A stretch of 64,000 nt of DNA from Allobosea robiniae (GCF_900102525.1 NZ_FNBZ01000008.1:124001-188000); one strand, 5' to 3'. Shown: positions 19,221 to 29,228, counted from the stretch's first letter. Notes: generated by a model not told the origin, from the sequence alone. A program made the numbers and translations.

Positions 19221-19337
19221 GACATCGGGTTACGGCATCGGCCCGAAAAGGCAAATGCGGTTTTCGGACTAGGCCGATGCGAGAAAGCAAAATGTGCCAC
19301 GGGCGCGGTCAAGAACGATCCGCGCCCGCGTGTAAAC

Positions 19338-20432
19338 TCACTTCACCTGCTGGTAGTTCTGCGCATTGAACGCGTCGAACGGCAGCTCGGCGATGCGGAA
19401 CCAGAGCTGCTCCTTCTTCCAGTACGGCAGGAAGGAATCGTAGAAGGTCTTGAAGTTGGCATTGCTGGCGGCGAGCTCGCCATACATGGCGAAGGCCTCC
19501 TTGAACGCCGCCGCCATCACCTCCTGCGGGAAGGGCCGCAGCTCCGCGCCGGTGCCGGCGAGGCGAATCAGCGCGTCGGGATTGTTGTGGTCGTACTTGG
19601 CCAGGCAGTTCATGTTGGCCTCGGCGCAGGCGGCCTCGACGATCGCCTTGTAGGAAGCCGGCAGCTCGTTCCACTTGTCCTGGTTGGCGAGGAAGCTGAC
19701 ATTGGCGTTCCCCTCCCAGAAGCCGGGGTAGTAGTAGTATTTGGCGACCTTCGCGAAGCCGAGCTTCTCGTCGTCATAGGGACCGGAGAACTCGACGGCA
19801 TCGAGCGTGCCGCGCTCCAGCGCCGGGTAGATGTCGGCGCCGCCGATGGTCTGCGGCACGACGCCGAGACGCGCCATGATCCGCCCGCCGAGGCCGGCGA
19901 TACGGAACTTCAGGCCCTTCAGGTCCTCCAGCGACTTGATCTCCTTGCGGAACCAGCCGCCCATCTGCGCGCCGGTATTGCCCGAGGGAATCGTGTGGAC
20001 GTTGAAGCCCTTCATGAAGGCACGGCAGAGCTCGAGGCCGCCGCCCTGGTAGAGCCAGGCATTCTGCTGGCGGGCATTGAAGCCGAAGGGCAGCGAGGTC
20101 TCGAAGGCGAAGGCCGGGTCCTTGCCGATATAGAAGCTCGCCAGCGTATGGCTACACTCGACGGTGCCGTTCTGCACCGCGTCGAGCGCCTGCAGGGCCG
20201 GCACGATCTCGCCCGGCGCGAAGACCTGGATCTGGAAGTTGTTGTCGGTCGCCTCGGCCACGCGCTTCGCGACATGGGTCGAGATGCCGAACAGAGTGTC
20301 GAGACTCTTCGGGTAGCTGGAGGTCAGGCGCCAATTGATCTTGGGCTGCGACTGCGCGATGGCGGGCGCGGCGATGGCAGCGCTTCCGACCGCTCCGGCG
20401 GCAGCGACCTTGACGAACTTGCGGCGATCCAT
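19338..20432 (-). CDS. TRAP transporter substrate-binding protein, TakP-like
   Basis: A 364-residue periplasmic binding protein of the DctP family. The N terminus MDRRKFVKVAAAGAVG is a twin-arginine signal, with likely cleavage after APAIA (around residue 26). The mature protein resembles TakP-type 2-oxoacid binding proteins: WRLTSSYPKSLDTLFG, GNTGAQMGGWFRKEI and GPYDDEKLGFAKVAKYYYY all fit. These proteins feed 2-oxo-monocarboxylates such as pyruvate to a TRAP permease. No dctQ or dctM gene is in the window, so it is an orphan here. As a Tat substrate it depends on the tat genes about 5 kb away. Confidence 0.88.
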   Translation of the reverse strand: MDRRKFVKVAAAGAVGSAAIAAPAIAQSQPKINWRLTSSYPKSLDTLFGISTHVAKRVAEATDNNFQIQVFAPGEIVPALQALDAVQNGTVECSHTLASFYIGKDPAFAFETSLPFGFNARQQNAWLYQGGGLELCRAFMKGFNVHTIPSGNTGAQMGGWFRKEIKSLEDLKGLKFRIAGLGGRIMARLGVVPQTIGGADIYPALERGTLDAVEFSGPYDDEKLGFAKVAKYYYYPGFWEGNANVSFLANQDKWNELPASYKAIVEAACAEANMNCLAKYDHNNPDALIRLAGTGAELRPFPQEVMAAAFKEAFAMYGELAASNANFKTFYDSFLPYWKKEQLWFRIAELPFDAFNAQNYQQVK

Positions 20433-20560
20433 GGGTTACCTCCAGCGTTCGGCCAGCCTGCCCTCTTGGAACAGACCACTCGTTGTTGGGGAGGCTACTC
20501 GCACGGCCTAACGCATGAAACAAGCGTGGCGTCACACCCTGTCATGCGTCTGTTTCAAAT

Positions 20561-20590
20561 GAAAACGGCGGCACCCACCGGGTGCCGCCG
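20561..20590 (-). terminator. Terminator after the SPOR-domain gene
   Basis: A perfect 11-bp stem (20566-20576 with 20580-20590) with a three-base loop, followed on the minus strand by TTTTCATTT. It ends transcription from the SPOR gene before the TRAP gene. Confidence 0.85.
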
Positions 20591-20616
20591 CGGATATCCG
20601 ACGCTGATCGTTCGGA

Positions 20617-22185
20617 TCAGTTCTTGGCGATGAAGCACTGTCCGCCGGCAGCCTGGAGCTGCGTGCACATCGAGGTCGCATCCTCGCGGGAATAAGGCCC
20701 GACTCGCAGGCGGAAGACGGTCTTGCCCCCCGCGAGCTCGGTCTTGCGGATGATCGGCGACTGCCCGGTGAGCTGTTGCGGATATTTGCGCTGCAGCGCC
20801 GCGAAGGTGGCGCGGGCTTCGGCATCGCTGCCCGGCGCGCCGAGCTGCACGACGAAGTCGCCGGTGCCGGCGCGGACAGCTGCGGTCGCCGGAGCCGGCG
20901 GCACGGCGTCCGGAGCAGCGCTGGCGAGACGGGTCGGCGCGGCAGGCGTGGTCGCGGCCGGCGGCGTCGTCGCCCGTTCCTGAACCTTCGGTGCCGCGGC
21001 AGCCGGTGCGGGGCGCGGCGCCGGCTGCGCCGCCAGGCTGGCGAGCGAGCGGGTAGGCGCCGAGCCGGTCGCGATCGGCTGGTTGCTGTCGACGGCGATC
21101 GGGTTCTGTGCCGGCGTGCCGTCGGGGCGGATCGAGACGGTACGAACCTTGCGCGGCTCGCCGAGGCCCGGCACCGGCGGGGTCGGCGTCAGGGCCGGCT
21201 CCAGCGGAGTGATGCTGCGCTCGGGCGCGCCCGGCGCCGCGGCGAGCGCAGTTCCGGCGCCGGAGGTCGGACCGGGCACGACCACACGCGGCGGCATCGA
21301 GCGGGCCGCCTGCTGGACATCGATCGGCTGCTCCTCGTTGTTCACGACCTTGCTCTGCGCCGGTGGGGCGTCAGGATTGCGATCGTAGATCTGCTTGTTC
21401 TGGTTCGGGATCTCCGCACCGCCCGGATTGACCGGCTCGACCTTGACCGGCCCGGCATCGGCCGCGATCACCGGCGGCTGGCCGTCCTTCGAGACGGACC
21501 CGCCGCGCCACGTGAACGCAGCGCCGACACCGACGAGGCCGACGGCGATGACCGCTGCGGCAGCCCAGAGCCCCTTGCGCGAACGGCGCGGCTCCAGGTC
21601 GGGCATGTCGTCTTCGCCGTATTCCGGCGCCGGCATGCCCTGCTGGGCGTGGCCATAGTCATAGGCAGGCTCTTCCGGCGCATAGGCGGCCGGCGCCGGG
21701 CGGTATGGCGCGCCCTGGTCGAGGTCGCGCGGCGGAGCCGCACCCTGAAGCACGGCCGGGCGCGCATAGGGCAGCGGCTCAGGCAGATCGAAATCGGGCT
21801 CGAAATCATCCTGGGGAGCAGGCTGGGCCGGCGGCGGAGGCGGAGGCGCAGCTTCCGCCCGCTTCGGCTCGGTCCGCCGCAACAGCGCCTCGAATTCATC
21901 GAGCGCGCCGCGCATTTCGGCTGGAGGCGCGCTCATTTCGGGAGCGGCCGGCGCCGGCTGCTGCGGGACGACCTCGAAGCTCGGCTCCTGGCGCGGCGCA
22001 GGGCGCGGCGGCTGGCGCCGCTCGGCGAAAATGTCCTTGAGCGGATCTTCCTGCCCGACGATGCGGGTCAGTTCCGCAAGCGGATCGGCCTGCTGCCCTG
22101 GGCGGGGCGTCTGCCCTGCTCCGCGCAGCTGGCGCTCGAGATCTTCGAGATCGAGCGCGAAACGATTCCTAGCTGGCTCACTCAT
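20617..22185 (-). CDS. SPOR domain-containing membrane protein
   Basis: A 522-residue bitopic protein. An N-terminal Pro/Glu/Ala-rich cytoplasmic region of about 200 residues is followed by one membrane helix (around GLWAAAAVIAVGLVGVGAAF). A long low-complexity periplasmic linker leads to a C-terminal SPOR domain (FVVQLGAPGSDAEARATFAA onward). SPOR domains bind denuded glycan strands at division sites, so a role in cell division similar to FtsN or DedD is likely but not proven. The start at 22185 is favoured because GGA lies seven bases upstream; an ATG four codons earlier is adjacent to its only GGA. It follows argS in the usual Rhizobiales order. Confidence 0.85.
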   Translation of the reverse strand: MSEPARNRFALDLEDLERQLRGAGQTPRPGQQADPLAELTRIVGQEDPLKDIFAERRQPPRPAPRQEPSFEVVPQQPAPAAPEMSAPPAEMRGALDEFEALLRRTEPKRAEAAPPPPPPAQPAPQDDFEPDFDLPEPLPYARPAVLQGAAPPRDLDQGAPYRPAPAAYAPEEPAYDYGHAQQGMPAPEYGEDDMPDLEPRRSRKGLWAAAAVIAVGLVGVGAAFTWRGGSVSKDGQPPVIAADAGPVKVEPVNPGGAEIPNQNKQIYDRNPDAPPAQSKVVNNEEQPIDVQQAARSMPPRVVVPGPTSGAGTALAAAPGAPERSITPLEPALTPTPPVPGLGEPRKVRTVSIRPDGTPAQNPIAVDSNQPIATGSAPTRSLASLAAQPAPRPAPAAAAPKVQERATTPPAATTPAAPTRLASAAPDAVPPAPATAAVRAGTGDFVVQLGAPGSDAEARATFAALQRKYPQQLTGQSPIIRKTELAGGKTVFRLRVGPYSREDATSMCTQLQAAGGQCFIAKN

Positions 22186-22284
22186 GGTATGATCCATTCC
22201 AGCACAAGCCGCTTCCTCCTATGGAAGAACCGGGAACTCTGTGCGGTCAACCTGACCTTGTGCGCGCCAGCGGAAAAACCTCCG

Positions 22285-24051
22285 TCAGCGCATCTCTTCC
22301 GGCGCCGCAACTCCGGCGACAGCCAGACCGGAAGCAAGAACGCTGCGCACCGCATGCACAAACGCCAACCTCGCCAAGGTCGACTTTCGATCAGTTTGAT
22401 TAACGAACCGTAATTGCGGCGAGTCTTTGCCCTTGTTCCAGAGCGAGTGGAAAGCGCTCGCCAGCTCATGAACGAAGAATGCCACGCGATGCGGCTCGTG
22501 CGCAGCCGCCGCACCTTCGATGATTCGCGGATAGGCCGCGATCGTCTTGATGATGCCGACTTCGGCCTCGTCGACGAGGATCGAGAGATCGGCCCCTGCC
22601 AGCGCCGCCGGCGACAGGTCGAGATCGGGATAGACCTCGCGCGCCTGCCGGAAGATCGAGGCGCAGCGCGCATGCGCGTACTGGACGTAGAAGACCGGAT
22701 TGTCCTTCGACTGCTCGACGACCTTGCCGAGATCGAAATCCAGCGTCGCGTCGTTCTTGCGGAAGATCATCATGAAGCGCACCGCATCGCGGCCGACCTC
22801 GTCGATGACCTCGCGCAGCGTGACGAAATCGCCGGAGCGCTTCGACATCCTGACCTGTTCGCCGTTGCGCAGCAGGCGCACGAGCTGGCAGAGCTTGACG
22901 TCGAGCGAGCCCTGCCCGCCCGTCACCGCCTTCACGGCCGCCTGCATGCGCTTGACATAGCCGCCATGGTCGGCGCCCCAGACGTCGATCATCTCGGGGA
23001 AGCCGCGCATGAACTTGGAGCGGTGATAGGCGATGTCGTTGGCGAAATAGGTGTAGCTGCCATCCGATTTCAGCAACGGCCGGTCGACATCGTCGCCGAA
23101 TTTGGTGGCGCGGAACAGGGTCTGCTCGCGGTCTTCCCAGTCCTCGTCCTTCTGGCCCTTCGGCGGCGGCAGGCGCCCTTCATAGACAAGGTCGCGCGAG
23201 CGCAGGTCCTCGATCGTCTGGTGCACCGCGTTGGAATTGCCGTCCCGGCCCTGCAGCGAGCGCTCCGAGAAAAACAGGTCGTGGACAACGCCGAGCGCAG
23301 CGAGATCGTCGCGGATCATCGCCATCATGCCGTCGATCGCCGCCTGCCGGACGAGCGGGAGCCAGTCCCACTCGGCCTTGTTGCGCAAGGCGTCGCCGTG
23401 CTGTTCGGCAAGCGCCTTGCCGACCGAGACCAGGTAATCGCCGGGATAAAGCCCCTCGGGGATCGGGCCGATATCCTCGCCCAGCGCCTCGCGGTAGCGC
23501 AGGAAGGCGGAGCGGGCGAGCACGTCGACCTGCGCGCCGGCATCGTTGATGTAGTATTCGCGGGTGACGTCATGGCCGGCGAAGGCGAGCAGGCTCGCTA
23601 GCGCATCGCCGAACACGGCGCCGCGGCCATGGCCGACATGCATCGGCCCGGTCGGGTTGGCCGAGACATACTCGACATTGACCCTCGGCTCGGGCTTCGG
23701 CGCGCCGCGCCCGTAATCCAGCCCCGCCTCGATCGCGGTCTTCAGCACCGCCGTGAACACGGCCGGCTGCAAAGTCAGATTGATGAAACCGGGGCCGGCG
23801 ATCTCCGCCTTGGTGATCTCCGGATCCCTGGACAATTCCTCGACCAGCAGCGTGGCCAGCGCGCGCGGGATGGTGCCGGCATCCTTGGCCAGCACCATCG
23901 CGGCATTGGTGGCGAGATCGCCATGAGCCGGGTCCTTGGTCGGCTCGACCACGACGCGCGCGAGATTGAGGCCGGCCGGAAGCGCGCCTCGCTCGGCGAG
24001 GGCCGAGAGCGCAGCGTGAAGACGGGCGGAATAGATCTCGAACAGGTTCAT
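22285..24051 (-). CDS. argS: Arginyl-tRNA synthetase
   Basis: A class I aminoacyl-tRNA synthetase that charges tRNA-Arg. The 588-residue sequence has the N-terminal tRNA D-loop-binding domain, the HIGH-type motif [12 protein letters not shown] (around residues 128-139), and [11 protein letters not shown] in the KMSKS position (around 395-405). A helical anticodon-binding domain ends in [17 protein letters not shown] use the ATG at 24051 rather than the GTG three codons earlier because it gives the usual MNLFE start. About 100 bases separate it from the SPOR gene. Confidence 0.95.
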   Translation of the reverse strand: MNLFEIYSARLHAALSALAERGALPAGLNLARVVVEPTKDPAHGDLATNAAMVLAKDAGTIPRALATLLVEELSRDPEITKAEIAGPGFINLTLQPAVFTAVLKTAIEAGLDYGRGAPKPEPRVNVEYVSANPTGPMHVGHGRGAVFGDALASLLAFAGHDVTREYYINDAGAQVDVLARSAFLRYREALGEDIGPIPEGLYPGDYLVSVGKALAEQHGDALRNKAEWDWLPLVRQAAIDGMMAMIRDDLAALGVVHDLFFSERSLQGRDGNSNAVHQTIEDLRSRDLVYEGRLPPPKGQKDEDWEDREQTLFRATKFGDDVDRPLLKSDGSYTYFANDIAYHRSKFMRGFPEMIDVWGADHGGYVKRMQAAVKAVTGGQGSLDVKLCQLVRLLRNGEQVRMSKRSGDFVTLREVIDEVGRDAVRFMMIFRKNDATLDFDLGKVVEQSKDNPVFYVQYAHARCASIFRQAREVYPDLDLSPAALAGADLSILVDEAEVGIIKTIAAYPRIIEGAAAAHEPHRVAFFVHELASAFHSLWNKGKDSPQLRFVNQTDRKSTLARLAFVHAVRSVLASGLAVAGVAAPEEMR

Positions 24052-24086
24052 TGCGGCCACGATTGCGGATGGGGAGCCGCCCGGCC

Positions 24087-25328
24087 CTATCGCAGCGAGG
24101 GGGTGGCGTCAAACAGCCGGCGGTGCTCGTCGAGCGCGTACCAGTCGGTCATCCCGGCGATGTAGTCGGCGATTCGCCGCGCGCGGCGGTGTTCGTCGAG
24201 GGGATCGCAGCCCGCCGCCCATTCCACCGGCATCGCTGCCGGGTCGGCGCTGAAGCGCTGGAACAGCTCGCGCACCACCTGTGCCGCATCGGCCCGGATC
24301 GGCGCGATACGCGGGTGGCGGTACATGTTCGGGTAGAGGAAGCCCTTGATGTCGCGGTCAGCCGCTTCGATCACCGGCGAGAAGGCGATGACCGGCCCAT
24401 CCGCCCGCCGGATCGCATCCGCGTCGGCCGGCGCCAGTGCCGTCAGGCGCCGTTGCGATTCCGCGATCACGTCCTCGACGAAGCGCGTGATCACCCGTCG
24501 CACCAGCTCATTCGTCGCCCTCGCCCGCTCCAGCCCCGGATGCAGGCGCTCGATCTCGTCGAGCAGTTCGGCAAGGAACGGCACCGCCCGGAGCTCGGCA
24601 TGGCCGAACAAACCGGCGCGCAGGCCGTCGTCGATGTCATGGGCGTTATAGGCGATGTCGTCCGCCAGCGCCGCGGCCTGCGCCTCGGCCGAGGCATAGC
24701 TGTCGAGCCAGAGGTCCTGGCGCTGCTGGTATTCGACGATCGCGACGGGAATGCCTGACTTCACATAGCGCGCCGTCGGCTTTCCCTCGTGGTCGAGCAG
24801 CGGACCGTTATGCTTGACCAGTCCTTCGAGCGTCTCCCAGCTCAGGTTGAGCCCGTCGAAATCGGCATAGCGCCGCTCCAGCCGGGTCACGATCCTGAGC
24901 GTCTGGGCGTTGTGGTCGAAGCCGCCGAAACCGGCCATGCATTCTTCCAGCGCATCCTCGCCGGTATGGCCGAAGGGCGTGTGGCCGAGGTCATGCGCCA
25001 GCGCCAGGGCCTCGGCCAGGTCCTCGTCGAGGCCGAGCGCGCGCGCCAGGGCACGGGCGATCTGCGCCACCTCGATCGTATGGGTCAGGCGAGTCCGATA
25101 ATGGTCGCCCTCATGCGAGACGAAGACCTGCGTCTTGTGCTTCAGCCGGCGGAAGGCGGTCGAATGGATGATGCGGTCGCGGTCGCGCTGGAACTCGCCG
25201 CGCGTCGCCGAGGCCGGCTCCGCCACGAGGCGCCCGCGGCTCGTGCTGGAGCGGCAGGCATAGGGCGCGCGCCAGCGTTCTCCGGGTTCGTGGCCGGCCG
25301 GCGGGGTCGGGCTCTGTGGATAGGGCAT
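24087..25328 (-). CDS. dgt: Deoxyguanosinetriphosphate triphosphohydrolase-like protein
   Basis: An HD-domain dNTP triphosphohydrolase that splits deoxynucleoside triphosphates to nucleoside and tripolyphosphate, helping set dNTP pools. The 413-residue protein has [20 protein letters not shown] near the N terminus and HD-domain ligands in [11 protein letters not shown] and [16 protein letters not shown]. The start at 25328 is chosen because the family begins shortly before this region; the frame runs on upstream but would overlap the divergent erpA promoter. It is followed closely by argS. The erpA gene starts 100 bases away on the other strand. Confidence 0.93.
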   Translation of the reverse strand: MPYPQSPTPPAGHEPGERWRAPYACRSSTSRGRLVAEPASATRGEFQRDRDRIIHSTAFRRLKHKTQVFVSHEGDHYRTRLTHTIEVAQIARALARALGLDEDLAEALALAHDLGHTPFGHTGEDALEECMAGFGGFDHNAQTLRIVTRLERRYADFDGLNLSWETLEGLVKHNGPLLDHEGKPTARYVKSGIPVAIVEYQQRQDLWLDSYASAEAQAAALADDIAYNAHDIDDGLRAGLFGHAELRAVPFLAELLDEIERLHPGLERARATNELVRRVITRFVEDVIAESQRRLTALAPADADAIRRADGPVIAFSPVIEAADRDIKGFLYPNMYRHPRIAPIRADAAQVVRELFQRFSADPAAMPVEWAAGCDPLDEHRRARRIADYIAGMTDWYALDEHRRLFDATPSLR

Positions 25329-25428
25329 GGCAGCCTCGTTGCGACCCCATGCTTGTAGAGCCGCTGTCGGGCCATTACCTTTCCGGGTAACCAGGGTGCA
25401 AGGCGCATCTGCCCAAGGAGCCCCGAAT

Positions 25429-25779
25429 ATGTCGACCGATCTCGCGGTCAATCCACGCGGCATCGCGGTGACCGCAAATGCCGCAAAACGCATTCTCTCG
25501 GTGATGGCGAGCGAAGCACCGGGCGCGATGCTGCGTGTCAGCGTCGCCGGTGGCGGCTGCTCCGGCTTCCAGTACATCTTCGATATCGATCAGGAAAAAG
25601 CTCCAGACGATCTCATGATCGAGCGCGACGGTGCCAAGGTGCTGATCGACGAGACCTCGCTCGACCTGCTCGAAGGCTGCACCATCGATTTCGTCGACGA
25701 CCTGATCGGCCAGTCCTTCCGGATCACCAACCCGAACGCGACGAGCTCCTGCGGCTGCGGCACGTCCTTCGGGATTTGA
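25429..25779 (+). CDS. erpA: Iron-sulfur cluster insertion protein ErpA
   Basis: An A-type iron-sulfur carrier that passes clusters to apoproteins, including enzymes of isoprenoid synthesis and respiration. The 116-residue protein has the three cluster-binding cysteines in the family spacing: one in [11 protein letters not shown] (around residues 41-51) and two in SSCGCGTSF near the C terminus. The ATG at 25429 follows AAGGAG at a good distance. It is divergent from dgt and is followed by a repeat and a strong terminator. Confidence 0.93.
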   Translation: MSTDLAVNPRGIAVTANAAKRILSVMASEAPGAMLRVSVAGGGCSGFQYIFDIDQEKAPDDLMIERDGAKVLIDETSLDLLEGCTIDFVDDLIGQSFRITNPNATSSCGCGTSFGI

Positions 25780-25796
25780 TGGCCGCCGATCGACGG

Positions 25797-25828
25797 GCGT
25801 CATGCTAGGCTTGACCCGAGGATGACGC
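25797..25828. repeat. Short intergenic palindrome
   Basis: GCGTCAT (25797-25803) pairs with ATGACGC (25822-25828) around a GGCTTGACCCG core. The core and ATGAC ends resemble the larger palindromes at 9061, 28677, 44484 and 47643, so it may be a reduced member of the same family. Confidence 0.45.
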
Positions 25829-25848
25829 CAATCCTGCGCGGCAAAAAG

Positions 25849-25873
25849 AAAAGGCGCCCACGGGGCGCCTTTT
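25849..25873. terminator. Bidirectional terminator between erpA and cold-shock gene
   Basis: AAAAGGCGCCC (25849-25859) pairs with GGGCGCCTTTT (25863-25873) around a three-base loop, with T-rich tracts on both strands. It serves the convergent erpA and cold-shock protein genes. Confidence 0.88.
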
Positions 25874-25894
25874 TCATTCAAACCAGCCGGAAAG

Positions 25895-26512
25895 TTAATG
25901 CGCCGCCGTCGCGGCTACATCCTGCTCCAGGTGGATTTCGGCGGCCATCAGCCCCTTCGGCCCCGGCCCATAGCGCACCAGCACGGTCTGGCCCGGCACC
26001 AGCTCGACGAGCCCGTAGCGGCGCAGCGTCTCCATATGCACGAAGATGTCCGGCGCGCCCTCGCCCTTCGAGACGAAGCCGAAACCGCGCAGGCGGTTGA
26101 ACCACTTCACCACCATGCGCTCGAGCCCGCTCGTCGGCGACACCGCGACATTGGTGCGCGCCATCGGCATCTCGGACGGATGGCGTCCGGAGGACGTATC
26201 GATCGACAGCACGCGCACCGCCTGGCGGCCTCGCGGCTTCTCGACGGCTTCGAGCACGATGCGAGCGCCTTCGGCTATCGTATTGAATCCGTCGCGTTTC
26301 AGGATCGTGACGTGGAGCAGAACGTCGGCGCCCCCCGCCTCCGGAACAACGAAGCCGTAGCCCTTGGAGACGTCGAACCACTTGACGTAGCCGGTGACCT
26401 CGACCGGCACCTCCGGCGCGTGATCGCCCGCCCCATCGAGCCGCACGACGCGATTGAGTGACTGGATGGGACCCATCGGTGGCCGCCCGCTCTCACCGAA
26501 TTCGTCGGACAT
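25895..26512 (-). CDS. Cold-shock protein with two CSD domains
   Basis: A 205-residue protein carrying two cold-shock (OB-fold) domains. The first has [14 protein letters not shown] and the RNP2-like VLLHVTI; the second has [17 protein letters not shown] and IFVHMETL. Each pair matches the RNP1 and RNP2 nucleic acid-binding motifs. A linker of about 40 residues separates the domains. Such double-CSD proteins are known in Rhizobiales and are likely RNA chaperones or transcription antiterminators; the specific role is unknown. The ATG at 26512 follows GGGTGAG. Confidence 0.88.
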   Translation of the reverse strand: MSDEFGESGRPPMGPIQSLNRVVRLDGAGDHAPEVPVEVTGYVKWFDVSKGYGFVVPEAGGADVLLHVTILKRDGFNTIAEGARIVLEAVEKPRGRQAVRVLSIDTSSGRHPSEMPMARTNVAVSPTSGLERMVVKWFNRLRGFGFVSKGEGAPDIFVHMETLRRYGLVELVPGQTVLVRYGPGPKGLMAAEIHLEQDVAATAAH

Positions 26513-26604
26513 GTGCCGCTCACCCCCACGCACAACGCTTGATTCGCGCTGTCACGATACCATTGCTGCGGATTCAGGAAACAGCCCCCGAAAAATCGTC
26601 CACA

Positions 26605-27369
26605 TCATCCGGGTCTGGAAGCGAGCCCGCCCAGCACCGCCCCGCTCTCGGCGCGGATGACGAGATCGGCCACCGGATCGAGCTCCGTCGGCTCGCGGTT
26701 GAGGATGACGAGCCTGGCGCCCTGTCGCTTGGCGATCACCGGCAGCGTCGCCGCCGGGTAGACCACGAGCGACGAGCCGACGACGAGGAAGAGGTCGCAT
26801 TCCAGCGCGAATCCCTGCGCCCGCTTCATCGCCTCCTGCGGCATCGCCTGCCCGAAGGAGATCGTCGCCGATTTCACCGGTCCGGCGCAGATCGTGCATT
26901 CCGGCGGCTCGCCAGTGGCCTCGAAAGCGGGCCGGATCGCCGCCAGCTCATGCCGCCAGCCACAGCTCAGGCAGGTCGCATAGGTGCCGTTGCCGTGCAG
27001 CTCGATCACCTTGTCCTCGGGCACGCCGGAAGCCTGGTGCAAACCATCGATATTCTGGGTGACGATGGCGGGCGAACGCCCCTCCGCCACCAGCCGGGCC
27101 AGCGCCTGATGGCCGCTGTTCGGCGCGGCGCCGCGATAATGGTCGTCCATCGTGAACTTGCGGCGCCAGGCCTCGATACGGACCTCGCGGCTCTCGACGA
27201 AGGCATCGTAGGGGATCGGCTTGTTGACCATCCAGGGCGAACCGGGTGTGCGGAAATCCGGCACGCCGGATTCAGTCGAGATGCCGGCGCCAGTGAAGCT
27301 GACGATGCTGTCCGCCTCGTCGAGCAGCGCATGCAGCGCAGCAATGGCATCCTCGGTCTCGTCCTGCAT
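26605..27369 (-). CDS. Sir2-family NAD-dependent protein deacylase
   Basis: A 254-residue sirtuin that removes acyl groups from lysines using NAD. It has the NAD-binding motif FTGAGISTESGVPDFRTPG (around residues 24-42), TQNIDGLHQASG, the catalytic histidine in ELHGN, and two cysteine pairs for zinc (CLSC and CTIC). The C-terminal VVGSSLVVYPAATLP is also characteristic. The start at 27369 gives the normal length; further extension would run into the divergent aminotransferase promoter. Whether it deacetylates or desuccinylates cannot be told with confidence. Confidence 0.92.
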   Translation of the reverse strand: MQDETEDAIAALHALLDEADSIVSFTGAGISTESGVPDFRTPGSPWMVNKPIPYDAFVESREVRIEAWRRKFTMDDHYRGAAPNSGHQALARLVAEGRSPAIVTQNIDGLHQASGVPEDKVIELHGNGTYATCLSCGWRHELAAIRPAFEATGEPPECTICAGPVKSATISFGQAMPQEAMKRAQGFALECDLFLVVGSSLVVYPAATLPVIAKRQGARLVILNREPTELDPVADLVIRAESGAVLGGLASRPG

Positions 27370-27475
27370 GCATTCGCCCGATCGCTGGATTTGAAGTGCT
27401 CCAGATATGGCGCGGGTTTGCTGCGCTTCCAAGGCGATTGACGCCAGCGCACGCACGCCGCAAATCAGAGAGACC

Positions 27476-28660
27476 ATGCCGACGACCGCCAGCGCCTCGC
27501 TCAATCCCGATCTCATCGATACCGGCACGCCGCCGATCCCGGAGGCGCAAGGCTGGGCCCGCGCCTATGGCGGCGCCCGCGGCCCGCTGATCGATCTCTC
27601 GCAGGCGGTGCCCGGCGCCCCGCCCCCGCCCGCTCTGCTCGAAAAGCTCGCCATTGCGGCGACCGAGCCCGGCAACACGCGCTATGGCGGCATCACCGGC
27701 GATGCGAGCTTGCGCGAGGCTTATGCCGCCGAGATCTCCCGCATCTACGGCGCGTCCTTCGCGCCGACCGAGGTCGCGATCACCTCGGGCTGCAACCAGG
27801 CCTATGTCGTGACGATGATGGCGCTGGCGCGGGCTGGCGACAACGTGCTGCTACCGACGCCGTGGTACTTCAACCATGAGATGACGCTGACCATGCTCGG
27901 CGTCGAGGCCCGCCCGCTGCCCTGCGCGCCGGAAGCCGGCTTCGTGCCGGATGCCGCGACCGCCGAGGCGCTGATCGACGAGCGCACCCGCGCCATCGTG
28001 CTGGTCACGCCCAACAACCCGACCGGCGCGGTCTATACGCCCGAGACCATCGCAGCCTTCGCCGCGCTCTGCGCAAAGCGCGGCATCTGGCTCGTACTGG
28101 ACGAGACCTATCGCGATTTCCTGCCCGCGGACGTTGCGAAGCCGCATGAAGTCTTCGCCACAACGAGCTGGCAGGATTCGGTGATCGGCCTCTACAGCTT
28201 CTCGAAGGCTTATGCCATTCCGGGCTGGCGCCTCGGCGCGATCACAGCCGGCGAGCCGGCGCTCGCCCAGATCGGCAAGGTGCTCGACTGCGTCCAGATC
28301 AGCCCGGTCCGGGCCGGCCAGGCCGCCGTGACCTGGGGTATCGACGGCATCCGCGACTGGCGCGAGCGCAACCGCGCCGAGATCAACGCCCGTGCTGATC
28401 TTTTCCGCCAGGCGATGGCACCGCTCAACGGCTGGCGCGTGCTCTCGGCCGGCGCCTATTTCGCCTATGTCGCGCACCCCTTCGAGGGCGTGAAGGCGGC
28501 CGAGGTGGCGCGCCGCCTCGTCGCGGATTGCGGCGTGCTCGCCCTGCCCGGCCCGTATTTCGGCCCGGGACAGGAGAACCACCTGCGCATCGCCATCGCC
28601 AATGTCGCAGCCGACAGGATCGAAGGGTTGCGCGAGCGGCTGACAGGCTTTTCGCTCTGA
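27476..28660 (+). CDS. PLP-dependent aminotransferase, class I/II
   Basis: A 394-residue fold-type I aminotransferase. The pyridoxal phosphate lysine is in YSFSKAYAIPGWRLG (around residues 238-252), with VLVTPNNPTGAVYTPE and VLDETYRDF before it and a C-terminal arginine region near HLRIAIANV. The substrate is not evident from sequence. The ATG at 27476 is preferred because upstream codons lie in the divergent promoter region shared with the sirtuin gene. A 95-bp palindromic repeat follows its stop. Confidence 0.88.
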   Translation: MPTTASASLNPDLIDTGTPPIPEAQGWARAYGGARGPLIDLSQAVPGAPPPPALLEKLAIAATEPGNTRYGGITGDASLREAYAAEISRIYGASFAPTEVAITSGCNQAYVVTMMALARAGDNVLLPTPWYFNHEMTLTMLGVEARPLPCAPEAGFVPDAATAEALIDERTRAIVLVTPNNPTGAVYTPETIAAFAALCAKRGIWLVLDETYRDFLPADVAKPHEVFATTSWQDSVIGLYSFSKAYAIPGWRLGAITAGEPALAQIGKVLDCVQISPVRAGQAAVTWGIDGIRDWRERNRAEINARADLFRQAMAPLNGWRVLSAGAYFAYVAHPFEGVKAAEVARRLVADCGVLALPGPYFGPGQENHLRIAIANVAADRIEGLRERLTGFSL

Positions 28661-28676
28661 CAGACAGGCCAGCCGC

Positions 28677-28771
28677 GCCGTCATGCTCGCCCTTGTGGCG
28701 AGCATCCACGTCTTGAACACCGCCCGCGCTGAAGCAAGATGTGGATGGTCGGGACAAGCCCGACCATGACG
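28677..28771. repeat. 95-bp palindromic repeat, copy 1
   Basis: It contains two hairpins: ATGCTCGCC/GGCGAGCAT near the left end and ATGGTCGGG/CCCGACCAT at the right end. A copy of identical length with only scattered differences, mainly in the middle, lies at 44484-44578. It sits between two convergent genes, so it could end transcription on both strands. Confidence 0.8.
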
Positions 28772-28789
28772 CAAGAATGGGTCGCAGGC

Positions 28790-29182
28790 TTACCGGAACA
28801 GCGCCGCATAGCGATCGCGATAGGCCCAGACCAGCATCGAGCCCAGCACCACGAGAATGACCGCGACCGGCAGGCCCTGCGGGTTGATCGTGGCGTGGAA
28901 CAGCACGATCACCGCCATCACGGGCGCAATCAGCGCCAGGCCGAAGGCCGGCACGACATTCGCGATCAGGCTGAGCGCGCCAGTGAGATTAACCGCCTTC
29001 AGGAAGGGCCAGAGGAAGCCGGAATCCTGCAGGGCGGTCTCGAACACGACGCCACGCGGGCTGGTCGGCGGATGGATCAGGTTCATGCCCGTGGCGAGCC
29101 ACCAGAAGCCGTCGACGGCGCTGATGAGGAAGATCACCCCGAGCAGGACGCGCGGGATGGTGACGAGAAAAAAGGTCTTCAT
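28790..29182 (-). CDS. Small integral membrane protein, DoxX-like
   Basis: A 130-residue protein with four predicted membrane helices, starting MKTFFLVTIPRVLLGVIFLI. The layout and the segment SGFLWPFLKAVNLTGALSLI are compatible with the DoxX/DUF417-like group, but I cannot assign it firmly. The ATG at 29182 is chosen because an upstream ATG at 29230 lies inside the terminator hairpin of the preceding gene. It is downstream of the dehydratase gene on the same strand but separated by that terminator. Its function is unknown. Confidence 0.65.
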   Translation of the reverse strand: MKTFFLVTIPRVLLGVIFLISAVDGFWWLATGMNLIHPPTSPRGVVFETALQDSGFLWPFLKAVNLTGALSLIANVVPAFGLALIAPVMAVIVLFHATINPQGLPVAVILVVLGSMLVWAYRDRYAALFR

Positions 29183-29194
29183 GGAGATCCGAGC

Positions 29195-29228
29195 CGACAA
29201 AAGAAATGGCCCCGGCAGCGCCGGAGCC
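29195..29228 (-). terminator. Terminator after the UxaA-type dehydratase
   Basis: On the minus strand GGCTCCGGC pairs with GCCGGGGCC (one G-U pair) around a GCT loop, followed by TTTCTTTT. Confidence 0.75.

Noticed and set aside
17994..20633. 879-codon plus-strand open frame opposite nagZ and the TRAP gene
   Set aside because: It runs across three unrelated minus-strand genes and their intergenic regions; composition is that of antisense reading, not a protein.
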